From: Bifidobacterium stellenboschense
GTDB taxonomy: Bacteria > Actinomycetota > Actinomycetes > Actinomycetales > Bifidobacteriaceae
Reading direction: 5' to 3'
Length of the DNA: 64,000 nucleotides
Assembly (NCBI RefSeq): GCF_000741785.1
Contig: NZ_JGZP01000021.1
Coordinates: forward strand, 1 to 64,000
In this document: positions 8,601-18,381 of the stretch, one piece after another
How positions within the stretch are numbered: the stretch's first letter is position 1
Layout: every line of letters starts with the position of its first letter
The notes under the pieces: model-generated
Seen by the model: the letters and a program-made list of their open reading frames with translations, nothing else
Told to the model about the DNA's origin: nothing
Databases searched by the model: none
Translations under genes and position numbers: made by a program

Positions 8601-9455
8601 TCACTTGATGATGACGTCCTCGGGCTTGATGTCGGAGGTGAAGCTCGGGGCGAGCTCGCTCTCGTACGCCTTCTCGAAGAAGCCGTCGTCGGTGAGGGTC
8701 TTGATCTCATTGTTCATCCAGTCGAGCAGGCTCTTGTTGCCCTTCTTCACGGCCGGCGCGATCGTGGACTCGTCGCCCAGGGTCTTGATGCCGACGGTGT
8801 AGCCCGGGTTGTCCTTGGCCCACGCGTACAGGTACGTGTTGTCGTCGGCGAGGGCGGCGACGCGGCCGTCCTTGAACGCCTGGAACTGCTGGGTCTTGGA
8901 GTCGAACTTCTGCAGGTTCACGTCAGGGTAGTTCTGGGTGAAGTAGGTCTCGGCGGTCGTGCCCTTGGTCACGGCCAGATCCTTGCCCTTGAGGTCGTCG
9001 GCGCTGGTGATCTTCGCCTTGTCCGGGGAGACGACGCCGATGGAGACCTTCATGTACGGGCTGGCGAAGTCGACGACCTGCTTGCGCTCGTCGGTGACGG
9101 TGAAGTTGGCGAGCACGAGGTCGACCTTGTCGGACTTCAGGGAGTCGACGCGGCCGTCCGCGTTGACCTGCACCCATTCGACCTTCACGCCCAGGTCCTT
9201 GGCGACCTGGTTGCCGAGCGCCACGTCGTAGCCGGCGCGGGTGCCGTCGTTCTTCACGTAGCCGTACGGCGGCAGGTCGCCGAACGTGGCGATGCGGATC
9301 TTGCCGGCCTTCTTGATCTGCTCGACGGTCTGGCCCTGCTGGCCGGACGCGGACGAGCCGCCGGCCGCCGGGTCGGGGCCGTTGCCGCACGCGGCGACGG
9401 AGATCAGCGTGGCCGCGGCGAGCACGCCGGCGGCGATCTTCTTCAGGTTGAACAT
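8601..9455 (-). CDS. Polar amino-acid ABC transporter substrate-binding lipoprotein
   Basis: 284 aa. The signal peptide ends in a lipobox (LISVAAC, Cys 20), so the protein should be lipid-anchored outside the membrane. The body is a family-3 solute-binding protein (KIRIATFGDLPPYGYV, GYDVALGNQVAKDLG, VDLVLANFTVTDERK). It delivers a polar amino acid to the permease pair encoded upstream. Last gene of the operon, 94 nt after the ATPase with a hairpin in between, which could allow a separate, higher level of this subunit. The ligand (Glu/Gln/Asp/Cys class) cannot be fixed from sequence. Confidence 0.9.
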   Translation of the reverse strand: MFNLKKIAAGVLAAATLISVAACGNGPDPAAGGSSASGQQGQTVEQIKKAGKIRIATFGDLPPYGYVKNDGTRAGYDVALGNQVAKDLGVKVEWVQVNADGRVDSLKSDKVDLVLANFTVTDERKQVVDFASPYMKVSIGVVSPDKAKITSADDLKGKDLAVTKGTTAETYFTQNYPDVNLQKFDSKTQQFQAFKDGRVAALADDNTYLYAWAKDNPGYTVGIKTLGDESTIAPAVKKGNKSLLDWMNNEIKTLTDDGFFEKAYESELAPSFTSDIKPEDVIIK

Positions 9456-9506
9456 GATGGTTCCCCTCTCTCTGTTGGTTGATGGATTGGTAAATCTTGA
9501 TGGTGA

Positions 9507-9542
9507 GGCACCGGCGGTCCGGGTCTTCCGGGAGCCGGCGCC
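9507..9542 (-). promoter_or_regulatory. Intercistronic stem-loop between ATPase and binding protein genes
   Basis: ggcaccggc pairs with gccggcgcc (one mismatch) around an inner tccgg/ccgga stem. It is placed just after the ATPase stop and before the binding-protein start; such stem-loops often stabilise or partly terminate transcripts in binding-protein operons (inference). Confidence 0.45.
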
Positions 9543-9549
9543 CGGCATG

Positions 9550-10335
9550 TCACTCGTCGCCGACGGGCGACATGCTGTCGAGGAAGTTCCTCGCGCGGTC
9601 GGTCTCCGGGTTGGTGAAGAAGTCGGAGCCGGACTGGCGTTCGAGGATCACGCCGTTCTCGAGGAACATGACGGTGTCGGCGACGCGACGCGCGAACTCC
9701 ATCTCGTGCGTGACGACGATCATCGTCATGTGGCGCTTGGCGAGACGCAGCATGAGCTCGAGCACCTCGCGCACCATCTCCGGGTCGAGCGAGGCGGTGA
9801 CCTCGTCGAACAGCATGAGCTCCGGGTTCATGGCGAGCGCACGCACGATGGCGATGCGCTGCTTCTGGCCGCCGGACAGTTCGCGCGGGTACGCGTTCTT
9901 GTATTCGGAGAGCTGCACGTCCGCGAGGAGCCTGTCCATCTGCTCGTCGACCTCGGCCTTGGGGCGCTTCTGCACCTTGGTGGGGCCGAGTTCGATGTTC
10001 TTCGCGACCGTGAGGTTCGGGAACAGGTCGTAGCTCTGGAACACCATGCCGATCTCGGTGCGCAGGCGACGCCACGCCTTCTCGCTGTTGTTGGGCACGA
10101 CCTCGCCCTTGAAGCGGATCTCGCCGCCCTGGATGGTCTCCAGACCGTTGAGGCAGCGAATCAGCGTGGACTTGCCGGAACCGGACGGGCCGAGCAGGAC
10201 GAGCACCTGGCCGCGCCTCACATCGAAGCTCACGTCCTTGAGCACCTCGTGGTCGCCGTAGGATTTGCGCAGATGGCGCACGGAGAGCAGCGGCTCCTCG
10301 CCCTTGGCGGTGGTTTCGTTGTCGGCTTCAGCCAT
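9550..10335 (-). CDS. Polar amino-acid ABC transporter ATPase
   Basis: 261 aa with Walker A GPSGSGKST, Q-loop MVFQSYDLFPNLTV, signature LSGGQKQRIAIVRAL, Walker B LMLFDEVTASLDP and the switch VTHEMEFAR, all in usual order and length for the GlnQ-like family. It powers import through the two permeases. The start at 10335 overlaps the permease stop by 8 bp, indicating coupling. Cytoplasmic face of the membrane. Confidence 0.95.
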   Translation of the reverse strand: MAEADNETTAKGEEPLLSVRHLRKSYGDHEVLKDVSFDVRRGQVLVLLGPSGSGKSTLIRCLNGLETIQGGEIRFKGEVVPNNSEKAWRRLRTEIGMVFQSYDLFPNLTVAKNIELGPTKVQKRPKAEVDEQMDRLLADVQLSEYKNAYPRELSGGQKQRIAIVRALAMNPELMLFDEVTASLDPEMVREVLELMLRLAKRHMTMIVVTHEMEFARRVADTVMFLENGVILERQSGSDFFTNPETDRARNFLDSMSPVGDE

Positions 10336-11062
10336 TGTTACGCTCCTTGGCTCGCTTCTCCAAGGCCTTGGCGATCATCGCCAGCGGCCAGCAGATGATG
10401 AAATACAGGAAGAAGATGAATCCGTACACCCAGAAGGCGGCGTCCGGATGGGTCATGCGGTTCGCCTCCATGATCTGCTGGCCGACGGTGATCACGTCGA
10501 TGACGCTGATGAGCAGCAGCAGCGACGTGGTCATGATGACGCGGGCGGCCAGGTTGATGGTGGCGGGCACCATGAGGTTGACGGACTGCGGGATGCGCAC
10601 GTACCACAGAATCTGCAGGCCGTTCATGCCGAGCGCCTTGCCCGCGTCGACCTGATGGTCGGACACGGAGATGAGGGCGCCGCGCACGATGTCGCTGATC
10701 TCCGCCGCCACCCACAGGCCGAAGGCGACCACGGCGACGGTCACGCCGTCCACCTGCACGCCGAGTTCGCGCGGCAGGATGTAGTAGGACAGGAACAGGA
10801 TGACCAGCGTGGGCACGATGCGGAAGAATTCGAGGTAGAGGCGCAGGATGGCGCGCAGGAACGGATTGTGCAGGATGCGCAGCGCGCCGAGCACGATGCC
10901 CAGCGGGATGCCGACAATCAGCGCGAGGCCTGCGACGGTCACGGACGTGCCGAGACCGGAGAGCAGTCGCGTGAGATTGTCTCCCGTGAAGATGACGCCC
11001 GCGCCGGAGGCCACCGTGACGTATGCGGCGCCCGCGGCGTCAGTTATCGCCAAAGGTTCCAC
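10328..11062 (-). CDS. Amino-acid ABC transporter permease (second)
   Basis: 244-aa HisM/GlnP-type membrane subunit with about five hydrophobic segments and the cytoplasmic EAA-like loop (EISDIVRGALISVSDHQVDAGKALGMNGLQ, in part) that contacts the ATPase. It overlaps the upstream permease by 23 bp and the downstream ATPase by 8 bp. It presumably forms a heterodimer with the product of 11040-11702. Confidence 0.92.
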   Translation of the reverse strand: MEPLAITDAAGAAYVTVASGAGVIFTGDNLTRLLSGLGTSVTVAGLALIVGIPLGIVLGALRILHNPFLRAILRLYLEFFRIVPTLVILFLSYYILPRELGVQVDGVTVAVVAFGLWVAAEISDIVRGALISVSDHQVDAGKALGMNGLQILWYVRIPQSVNLMVPATINLAARVIMTTSLLLLISVIDVITVGQQIMEANRMTHPDAAFWVYGFIFFLYFIICWPLAMIAKALEKRAKERNNG

Positions 11063-11702
11063 GACGGACCCTCCTTTCGATGAGCGTGAGGATGACGGAC
11101 AGCGGGATCAGGATGATCGCGTAGGCGACGACCAGCATGAGCAGGTACTCGTCGCTGCGGTAGTACATGCCGATCAGGTCGCGCGCCGTGTTGGTGAGCT
11201 CCGGCACGGCGATCACCGTGAACACGGACGTCTCCTTGACCATGAAGATCACGTTCGCGGCAACGGCGGGCACGCTTCGCGTCAGGCCCTGCGGGAGGGT
11301 GACGTGGCGGATCATCTGCAGCGGCGACAGGCCGAGGGCGCGCGCCGATTCGTTCTGCACGCGCGGGATTCCGGTGAAGCCGCCCTCGAACGCGCCGCAC
11401 ATGTAGGCGGCGCCCAGGATGGACATGCCGACGACCGCACAGGTCTCGGCGCTCCACTTGACGCCGATGGACGGCAGTCCGTAGTACAGGAAGAACAATT
11501 GGATGAGCAGCGGGGTGTTGCGGAACAGCTCCTGGAACACGGTGCTGATCTGGGCGAGGACGGGCACGCGGTATTCGCGCAGCAGCGCGAGCACGAGCCC
11601 GAGCAGCGTGGCGAGCACGACGCTGACGGCGGAGAGCCTGAGCGTCAGGACGAACGCCTTCTCGAACAATGGGAGCGCACGTTGGATGACTTCCCAGCTC
11701 AC
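11040..11702 (-). CDS. Amino-acid ABC transporter permease (first gene of operon)
   Basis: 220 aa from a GTG at 11702, which has GGAGG 6 nt upstream; the 40-residue upstream extension in the same frame is hydrophilic and unlike the family. HisM-type membrane subunit: FRNTPLLIQLFFLYYGLP, then the EAA loop FEGGFTGIPRVQNESARALG. First gene of permease-permease-ATPase-binding protein order. Confidence 0.9.
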   Translation of the reverse strand: MSWEVIQRALPLFEKAFVLTLRLSAVSVVLATLLGLVLALLREYRVPVLAQISTVFQELFRNTPLLIQLFFLYYGLPSIGVKWSAETCAVVGMSILGAAYMCGAFEGGFTGIPRVQNESARALGLSPLQMIRHVTLPQGLTRSVPAVAANVIFMVKETSVFTVIAVPELTNTARDLIGMYYRSDEYLLMLVVAYAIILIPLSVILTLIERRVRRGTFGDN

Positions 11703-12243
11703 TGCCGTCCTCCTTCCCTGGTCTTGGTTTGCTTTGATGTCATGGTCATTGTTGTTCGCGGGTGCGCGATTCTGTCTTGCGGTTTCTTCTTGTCTTGTTT
11801 TCGTCCCCGGCGGGCCCGACATGTCGTGCGGAACCGGATCCGATCCGCCCGGTCGGGGCGAATCCGTTTGCTACCCATAAGAATAACGGGTAACAGACCA
11901 GCCGATTCTACCAAATATCGAACATTTGCAACCATCATCTCACACTCGGTTTCGATTTGCGAGATGTCGGAACAATCACGAAAACCTAACATCACCTCTG
12001 GAAAACCAATGGTTCCAACACCTGAGGCAAGGTCACGACGTCACACGGACCACATCGGAAACCCTTGCGGCGGGAATGTCGCTATGAAGATTGCTTATAC
12101 CCCGCTATCGGATAGTCGGAAATCGGAAATGGACATGCGTGCACAGACGGCGCTCCCCCGCCCCGCCACCCGGCTCGCGCGCGCCGCGGACGGACGCGCG
12201 CCGCTGCGCCGGCGTTGTCGCTTTCGCCCTTAGACTGGAGGGC
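11703..12243. promoter_or_regulatory. Divergent promoter region between ABC operon and ychF
   Basis: 540 bp without a supported gene; 11870-12110 is distinctly AT-richer than the surroundings. On the minus strand TTGCAA (11926-11931) and an extended -10 TGGTAGAAT (hexamer at 11905-11910) give a plausible promoter for the transporter operon, with a leader of roughly 195 nt. On the plus strand TAGACT (12231-12236) lies 7 nt before the ychF ATG. No riboswitch or attenuator was recognised in the leader. Confidence 0.45.
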
Positions 12244-13338
<1,095 letters not shown>

Positions 13339-13357
13339 ACGCTAAGCAGCATGCAGC

Positions 13358-13406
13358 AGTAAGGGTCTTGGGATCCCAGTGATTCCATGGCCCTTACTTA
13401 TTTTGA
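13358..13406 (+). terminator. ychF terminator
   Basis: gtaagggtcttgggatccca / gattccatggcccttac forms an imperfect stem closing with a T-rich tail (ttattttg), directly after the ychF stop codon. Confidence 0.75.
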
Positions 13407-13555
13407 ATGATGTCATCGCTTGAGAGACACAACTCTCTTCGATTCGGTGTTGGCGAGATTGGATGTCGCCGTCAAGCACGATGCCGGTGCGCTTGATTGG
13501 AATATACTCGGAATACGGTCTTCCCCTGTATGGGATATCGGATTGGAGGTGCGGC

Positions 13556-13822
13556 ATGCCGGAGCTGAGTCGGTTCTTCGGAATCATCATTCGCATGATG
13601 TATCAGGACGAGAGCGAGCATCACAAGCCGCACGTTCATGTGTATTAGGGCGACTTCAAAGCATCCATCGGCATCGACGGCGAGCTGCTGGCCGGCTCCC
13701 TTCCCGCCAAGCAATACAAACTGGTGGTCGCATGGCTGATCCTGCATGAGGATGAACTGTACAAGGCGTGGAACGAGGCCGTGTCCGGACGCCCGTTCGA
13801 TCGCATCAAGCCGCTTTCGTGA
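13556..13822 (+). pseudogene. DUF4160 protein interrupted by an in-frame TAG
   Basis: Starts MPELSRFFGIIIRMMY with GGAGG 7 nt upstream and carries the family motif HHKPHVHVY. It then hits TAG at 13646-13648 and continues in the same frame with GDFKASIGIDGELL ... LPAKQYKLVVAWLILHEDEL to a TGA at 13820. Intact DUF4160 proteins read straight through this point (usually a residue before GDY/GDF), so a single nonsense change has split the gene. DUF4160 and DUF2442 genes are commonly adjacent and treated as a putative toxin-antitoxin-like pair; here the partner at 13849 is intact. Confidence 0.8.
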
Positions 13823-13848
13823 GGATTCGTAAGGGAAAGGAGCCCGTC

Positions 13849-14160
13849 ATGTTCGAAGTGAACGGCATCCTGTATGCGGATGAACCTGTTCGTGAGTTGG
13901 AGGTCCGGTCGGCCCGCGTCACGGATGACCATGTCATGCTGGTGACGTTCTCCACGGGTGAGACTCGTCTGTGTGATTTCACTGAAATGTACGACGATGT
14001 TCCCGCTTTCGCCCCGTTACAGGACGAGAAGGCGTTTGAGAACTTCCATATCGACCACGGAATCCTGACTTGGCGCAACGGTGCTATTGACATTTCTCCC
14101 ACGTATCTATACGAGCACTCATATGAATATACCGTTCACGGTGAACTGGTTTCGGCTTGA
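13849..14160 (+). CDS. DUF2442 protein
   Basis: 103 aa. A short DUF2442-like protein (VLVTFSTGE-type beta strand, DFTEMYDDVPAFAPLQDEKAF, then GILTWRNGAIDISPTYLYE). AAAGGAG is 7 nt from the ATG at 13849, and the gene follows the DUF4160 remnant by 26 bp. Function undetermined; usual partner of DUF4160. Its stop lies directly against the second copy of the ychF 3'-end repeat (from 14168). Confidence 0.75.
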   Translation: MFEVNGILYADEPVRELEVRSARVTDDHVMLVTFSTGETRLCDFTEMYDDVPAFAPLQDEKAFENFHIDHGILTWRNGAIDISPTYLYEHSYEYTVHGELVSA

Positions 14161-14167
14161 TGTCGTA

Positions 14168-14353
14168 TAGCGACATCGTCGAGTTCAAGTTCAACAACGT
14201 GAGCAAGTAGTTGTCGAATAGGGCGTAGCGTCGAGGGCCTTGGAATCCCAGTGATTCCAAGGCCCTTACTGATTTTGGACGACGCCATCGTTTTGAGGGA
14301 CAAGGCTTTCTTCGATTCGGTGTTGGCGAGATTGGATGTCGCCGTCAGGCACG
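14168..14353 (+). repeat. ychF 3'-end remnant and terminator, copy 2
   Basis: Reads SDIVEFKFNNVSK then TAG (14169-14210): a ychF C-terminus with synonymous differences and one extra Asn compared with the resident gene, so it is not a simple local duplicate. It is followed by a perfect-looking stem gagggccttggaatccca / gattccaaggccctt (14233-14267) and the same tail as copy 1 (ttcgattcggtgttggcgag at 14311-14330). Confidence 0.8.
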
Positions 14354-14363
14354 TCACTTCAAA

Positions 14364-14381
14364 TCAAATATTTGATACAAT
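14364..14381 (+). promoter_or_regulatory. Promoter/operator of the RelB-MazF pair
   Basis: Perfect 12-bp palindrome tcaaatatttga (14364-14375) immediately followed by a -10 hexamer tacaat (14376-14381), 40 bp before the antitoxin ATG. This is the expected layout for autorepression by the antitoxin or the toxin-antitoxin complex. Confidence 0.6.
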
Positions 14382-14421
14382 AATGATTCAAAAAGGTGCT
14401 GATCAGCAGTAAGGAGTGGCT

Positions 14422-14667
14422 ATGAGCATGCAGATTGCCACGCGGGTTGATGACGAACAGGCGGCGTTGTTCAAGGAGACCACCCGACAGTTGGGTACCA
14501 CTCCGGCCGATGCACTGCGCATGTTCATCATCGCGTTCAACGATTACCGCGGGTTCCCCTATGAGGTGCGGTTGCCGCGAAATGACGTGGAGCCGTTTGC
14601 GTCCGAACGGGAGGCCACCGAATACGCCGGCCGTCTCGCCTTGAGGATGTCCGATGAAACGAGGTGA
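14422..14667 (+). CDS. RelB/DinJ-family antitoxin
   Basis: 81 aa from the ATG at 14422 (AAGGAG 5 nt upstream). An N-terminal ribbon-helix-helix (MSMQIATRVDDEQAALFKET, then LGTTPADALRMFIIAF) and the C-terminal LPRNDVEPFAS segment are typical of DinJ. It overlaps the toxin gene by 14 bp. It should neutralise the downstream toxin and repress the operon. A DinJ-type antitoxin with a MazF-type toxin is a mixed pairing. Confidence 0.85.
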   Translation: MSMQIATRVDDEQAALFKETTRQLGTTPADALRMFIIAFNDYRGFPYEVRLPRNDVEPFASEREATEYAGRLALRMSDETR

Positions 14668-14977
14668 GATTTGGACATTGCAGGCCGACGGCTACGCCAG
14701 TAAACCTCGACCGGTCGTCATCGTACAGAACGACGCCGTCGACCGGTTCGACTCCGTCATCACCTGCCTGCTGACCTCATACGATTCCTCCGACATCGAC
14801 ACGCGAGTCCGATTGGAACCAAGTCCGGAGAATGGCCTGAACAAGGTGAGCTACGTGATGACGGACAAAATCGTCACCGTCGACCGCAAACTGTTGGGAT
14901 ACAGAATCGGCGCGGTCGATGATGCAGCCATGACGAATATCGGACGCCAGCTCATGCGGGTTCTGGGTTTGCTGTGA
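14654..14977 (+). CDS. MazF/PemK-type endoribonuclease toxin
   Basis: 107 aa; starts MKRGEIWTLQADGYASKPRPVVIVQND, the PemK/MazF strand-loop motif (GEIW, KPRPVVIVQ), with central SSDIDTRVRLEP and VMTDKIVTVDRKLLG. The family cleaves mRNA at short motifs. It is expressed from the antitoxin promoter with overlapping reading frames. Intact by length and motifs. Confidence 0.88.
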   Translation: MKRGEIWTLQADGYASKPRPVVIVQNDAVDRFDSVITCLLTSYDSSDIDTRVRLEPSPENGLNKVSYVMTDKIVTVDRKLLGYRIGAVDDAAMTNIGRQLMRVLGLL

Positions 14978-15041
14978 TGTTTTAACGGTGAGTGAACGTG
15001 CGTCTACTTGTGACAATCGTTTATGCGCCCTTGAGACCGTA

Positions 15042-15182
15042 TGGCGACATCGTCGAGTTCAAGTTCTCCCCAACATCTAAGAAATGATTGTCAGGTAGCG
15101 TCGAGGGCCTTGGGATTCCAGTGATTCCAAGGCCCTTGGTGTTTGGGGCGACGTCATCGCCATGAAGACACAGCTTTCGATC
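15042..15182 (+). repeat. ychF 3'-end remnant and terminator, copy 3
   Basis: Reads YGDIVEFKFSPTSKK then TGA (15039-15086), another ychF C-terminal variant. It is followed by gtagcgtcgagggccttggg and gattccaaggcccttgg (15095-15138) and a shortened tail (gcgacgtcatcgccatgaag). It lies 65 bp after the MazF stop, at the boundary with the antiporter block. Confidence 0.75.
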
Positions 15183-15271
15183 TGAATATTTGGATTCGCA
15201 CGAGTGGCTTTCGCGGGTCCTTTACCATTCGCGCCTTACGGGCCGGACATTCGCCCATGGCTTGCTGGCTC

Positions 15272-17005
15272 TCATTCATCCAAGCCCATTTGCAGCAGGT
15301 AGATTTCCTCACGTATGGCTTTCGCGGTCTTTTTGGCGATATCTCCCCGGGTTGCCGCCTGCCGAACCTCCTCCAACTCCATACGTAGCGCTTCGGCATA
15401 CAGGTCAGAAGCTTGCGCCATCATGCGGCGGACCTCGTCCTTCGTCAAGCGAACGGGGCCTGTTGGCATCGTATTACGTCGTCCGAATCTCCGTTTGGAT
15501 ACATCGATGCCTTTTTCGGCCCGATTCCCACGGTCTCGCCACACGCGCATCTCACGGATGTTCGCGATGTGCATCTGGTTGTCGGAGATCTTCAAGTCCT
15601 TGAGAGCGGCGATTCGCGTATCGTAGCCGTGCAACACCAAGCCCAGCGCACGGGAGTCCCGCGAACCGACATATCGCTCCTCCATGCGATCGTGCACACG
15701 CTGAAGGATGGCGGCGTACGCGGCACGTTCGTGCCGCCCCTTCGACTCGTCCTTCTCGGGGGCAACCACGGGCATCAGGAAGTTGGCCAGCAGCAACGTG
15801 ATGAGCACGACCACGGAAGCGATGCAGATGATCGTCTCACGATAGTCGGAGCCGTTCACCATCACCTGCGGAATCGTGAACATGATGGACAGGGTGACCG
15901 CGCCTTTGGGGCCGGCCAACGTGGTGACGAACGCATCGCGGGCGAGTGTCTTCGAGAATCCCTGTGGCTTGTGGGTGGTTTCGTCCCGATGGCAGGCTTC
16001 CATCAGCAGCACCCACATGAAACGCGCTGCAACAAGAACAGCCGCAATCGCGGCCGTGGCGCCGATGATCGCCGCATTGCCGACATCGTCGCCGCCCCGC
16101 CAGCCGGGCACGATGGCTTCGGGAAGCTGCATGCCGAGCATGACGAACACAGCGCCGTTGGCCACGAAATCAAGTACCTTCCACACGGCGGAGGAGGAAA
16201 TCGACAGCTTGGTGGCGTATGCGCTGATCGGGCGTGGTGCCAGTGATATCAGGAGACCCGCCGCGACCGTGGCAAGAATGCCGCTGACTCGCAGATGCTC
16301 GGCTGTGAGAAACACCACGAACGGGGTGAACAGTTCGAAGGTGATGTGTGCGGTCAGGGTTTCCGTGCCGTGCTTGCGAATGACGTTCGTACACAGGAGA
16401 GCCGCCGCGCCCAGCACGAGACCGATGCCGATGCCACCGAAGAAGCTGACGGCAAAGGATCTGCCGGCATCGATCAGCGAGAACGTGCCTATGGTCACGG
16501 CGGCGATGGCGAACTGGAAGGAGACGACTCCGGATGCGTCGTTGAACAGGGATTCTCCGGAGAGCAGTGATTCCTGACGTTCGGAAAGCGACACCGATCT
16601 GGCCATCGAGGCAACGGCGGCCGCATCGGTGGGGCCAAGGGCCGCACCGAATGCGAACGCGATGGCAAGCGGAATCGATGGCTCGATGACACGCAACGTG
16701 AAGCCCACGGCCAGCACCAGCACCAATACCAAGCCTATCGCAAGCGAGAGAATCGATGCCCTATTCTTCCACAGGGCGACCTTGTCGGCGTTGCGGGATT
16801 CATCGAACAGCAGCGGGGCGATCAGTAAAACCAGAAACAGCTCGGAATCAATCACAAAACTACGGCCGCCCTGCATGCACAGGGCGATGACGACGCCGAT
16901 TAGAATCTGCGTGAGCGGTAGGGATACGCGCGGCAGCAGCTGGGTGACGATGGTGGAAACAAGCACCGCGGCAAGCAGTACCAGAAACAGTTCAAGTAAT
17001 TCCAT
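15272..17005 (-). CDS. Na+/H+ antiporter (CPA1/NhaP type)
   Basis: 577 aa with 10-12 hydrophobic segments over the first ~400 residues, including the ion-site region GAALGPTDAAAVASMARSVS and SLFNDASGVVSFQFA (paired acidic residues typical of CPA1). A cytoplasmic regulatory tail follows with a basic stretch (SKRRFGRRNT). The start at 17005 has GGAGG 8 nt upstream. It exchanges monovalent cations for protons. Downstream on the same strand of a MarR gene and its operators, so induction by the MarR ligand is plausible. Confidence 0.88.
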   Translation of the reverse strand: MELLELFLVLLAAVLVSTIVTQLLPRVSLPLTQILIGVVIALCMQGGRSFVIDSELFLVLLIAPLLFDESRNADKVALWKNRASILSLAIGLVLVLVLAVGFTLRVIEPSIPLAIAFAFGAALGPTDAAAVASMARSVSLSERQESLLSGESLFNDASGVVSFQFAIAAVTIGTFSLIDAGRSFAVSFFGGIGIGLVLGAAALLCTNVIRKHGTETLTAHITFELFTPFVVFLTAEHLRVSGILATVAAGLLISLAPRPISAYATKLSISSSAVWKVLDFVANGAVFVMLGMQLPEAIVPGWRGGDDVGNAAIIGATAAIAAVLVAARFMWVLLMEACHRDETTHKPQGFSKTLARDAFVTTLAGPKGAVTLSIMFTIPQVMVNGSDYRETIICIASVVVLITLLLANFLMPVVAPEKDESKGRHERAAYAAILQRVHDRMEERYVGSRDSRALGLVLHGYDTRIAALKDLKISDNQMHIANIREMRVWRDRGNRAEKGIDVSKRRFGRRNTMPTGPVRLTKDEVRRMMAQASDLYAEALRMELEEVRQAATRGDIAKKTAKAIREEIYLLQMGLDE

Positions 17006-17131
17006 AAGACGATCCTCCAATCGTGATTACATGGGCAAAACACGCCTTTGCCAAATACGAGGCGGGGGTGGAATCCGCAAGGCCACCGGCCATATCGTCC
17101 GAGCCGGGGACATGTCAATGGTGATCGCCAA

Positions 17132-17588
17132 TCACACGTACCGTAGGCTATCCGTGGGAAGCGGCTTCCTGTAAAGCAACAGTTTCAACCCGTCATACGT
17201 GATCTCGGTGGGTTCCATGGGCGCATCATCGCCGCGAATCGCGCCACAGTGGACGATACGGCGATCGGGCCGGAAATTGAGTCTGTGATCCCCGATGACA
17301 ATGGTCGCCGCAGTGCGTTCGTTGAGTTGTGCCAGAAGACGTCTCTTCCATGCCTTATCGTTCCATGCAACCAATAGAAAACTTAGGGAATGGATTATTA
17401 TTCGCCCCATGGTCGACTCCGGATTCGCCCCTGCGGTCCCTCCTGCCGATGCGACCGTTTTCCTGATGTAGTGGAGGTCTCTTCTTATCGACAGGATCAA
17501 AGTGGAACCAGGCCTTCGCATGATTGTGCTTCGTCGTCATGCTATTCTCCTCGTGCATTACTTGGTCGTGAAACGGGTTCGGTACCAT
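17132..17588 (-). pseudogene. Unrecognised small gene, apparently frameshifted
   Basis: A good start (ATG 17588 with AAGGAG 6 nt upstream; another at 17540 with GAGGAG) opens a frame that stops at 17355. A second frame then continues to 17132 (RRLLAQLNERTAATIVIGDH ... TYDGLKLLLYRKPLP). The two overlap around 17355-17520 and together look like one ~150-residue protein broken by a frameshift, but no family was recognised. It sits behind a MarR-type palindrome and before the antiporter. Confidence 0.35.
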
Positions 17589-17601
17589 AGCGAGCTCCTT
17601 A

Positions 17602-17636
17602 TTACGTACGTAAAATTCAATATCATGGTATTGAAT
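17602..17636 (-). promoter_or_regulatory. MarR-type operator in front of the antiporter block
   Basis: Near-perfect palindrome at 17615-17636 (half-sites ATTCAATA and TATTGAAT around tCATGg), 27 bp before ATG 17588. Next to it is a perfect 12-bp palindrome ttacgtacgtaa (17602-17613). The first matches, as reverse complement, the palindrome in front of marR at 18199-18220 with one difference in 22 bases. Confidence 0.7.
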
Positions 17637-17700
17637 TGCGCATACGAATGTTTTCATGCAATATGTCCACTGCTTTTGGCGCAAGATATCCTGCGCTGCA

Positions 17701-18177
17701 TCATTGATTCATGCCGTCCCACACTTTATCGAGGAGGTGTTCCAGCTCCAGATGCTCGCCCGACGCAAGACCGGAGAGCATACGTTTCACGCAGGGCACC
17801 GTCACGAGCCGGGCTTCGCGAAGTATACGACGTCCCTCGTCGGTGATTGCGGCGATCTTCACACGAGCGTCATTCGGATCGCCATAGGTGAGAACAAGCC
17901 CCCGCTTTTCCAGCCGATTGACCAGACCAAGCGTCACCGACTGCGACGTATGACGCAGGCGCTCCAACTGCTTCATCGAAGCCCGCCCACCAGGCAGTTC
18001 ATCAATGGCGGAAAGCGCACCCGCCATGGCGATGGTTATACCCAAAGGCTTCAGCGTGGCGTTTGCCGTGCGCGTATAGGCGTCGACAATATAGTGCATC
18101 GTCGCCAAGAAGTCGCCGGGCATTACCGCCCGTGGAGTCTTCGCATCTTGGCGCGCCGCGGTCGCCTTGTTTTCCAT
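17701..18177 (-). CDS. MarR-family transcriptional regulator
   Basis: 158 aa winged-helix dimer: LKPLGITIAMAGALSAIDEL (helix 1-2), RASMKQLERLRHTSQSVTLG (recognition helix), LVNRLEKRGLVLTYGDPNDARVKIAAITDEG (wing with the conserved DxR). The start at 18177 has AAAGGAG 6 nt upstream. Likely autoregulated through the palindrome at 18199-18220 and likely represses the downstream small gene and antiporter through 17615-17636. Ligand unknown. Confidence 0.88.
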   Translation of the reverse strand: MENKATAARQDAKTPRAVMPGDFLATMHYIVDAYTRTANATLKPLGITIAMAGALSAIDELPGGRASMKQLERLRHTSQSVTLGLVNRLEKRGLVLTYGDPNDARVKIAAITDEGRRILREARLVTVPCVKRMLSGLASGEHLELEHLLDKVWDGMNQ

Positions 18178-18198
18178 CACGTCTCCTTTCGAATGATT

Positions 18199-18220
18199 AT
18201 TTAATACCATGATATTGAAT
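18199..18220 (-). promoter_or_regulatory. MarR autoregulatory operator
   Basis: 22-bp palindrome (ATTTAATA / TATTGAAT arms around cCATGa) lying 22 bp upstream of the marR ATG. Nearly identical to the operator at 17615-17636. Confidence 0.7.
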
Positions 18221-18381
18221 TTGGCAAGCCTGATTCCTGAAGGAATCGTGAGACACCTGTCTATCCGCGCGTTGAAGTAACATCCGATCCCGGCCGAACG
18301 GCTCGTGATCTCGTCGTGCTGCTGCGGTGCGGGATAATCACTATGCAGTACCACTATTTTCCAGCGAAATGCGACGCAGCC

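Noticed and set aside
15143..15388. Small plus-strand reading frame next to ychF-tail copy 3
   Set aside because: Overlaps the antiporter C-terminus antisense and the repeat; no ribosome site or homology.
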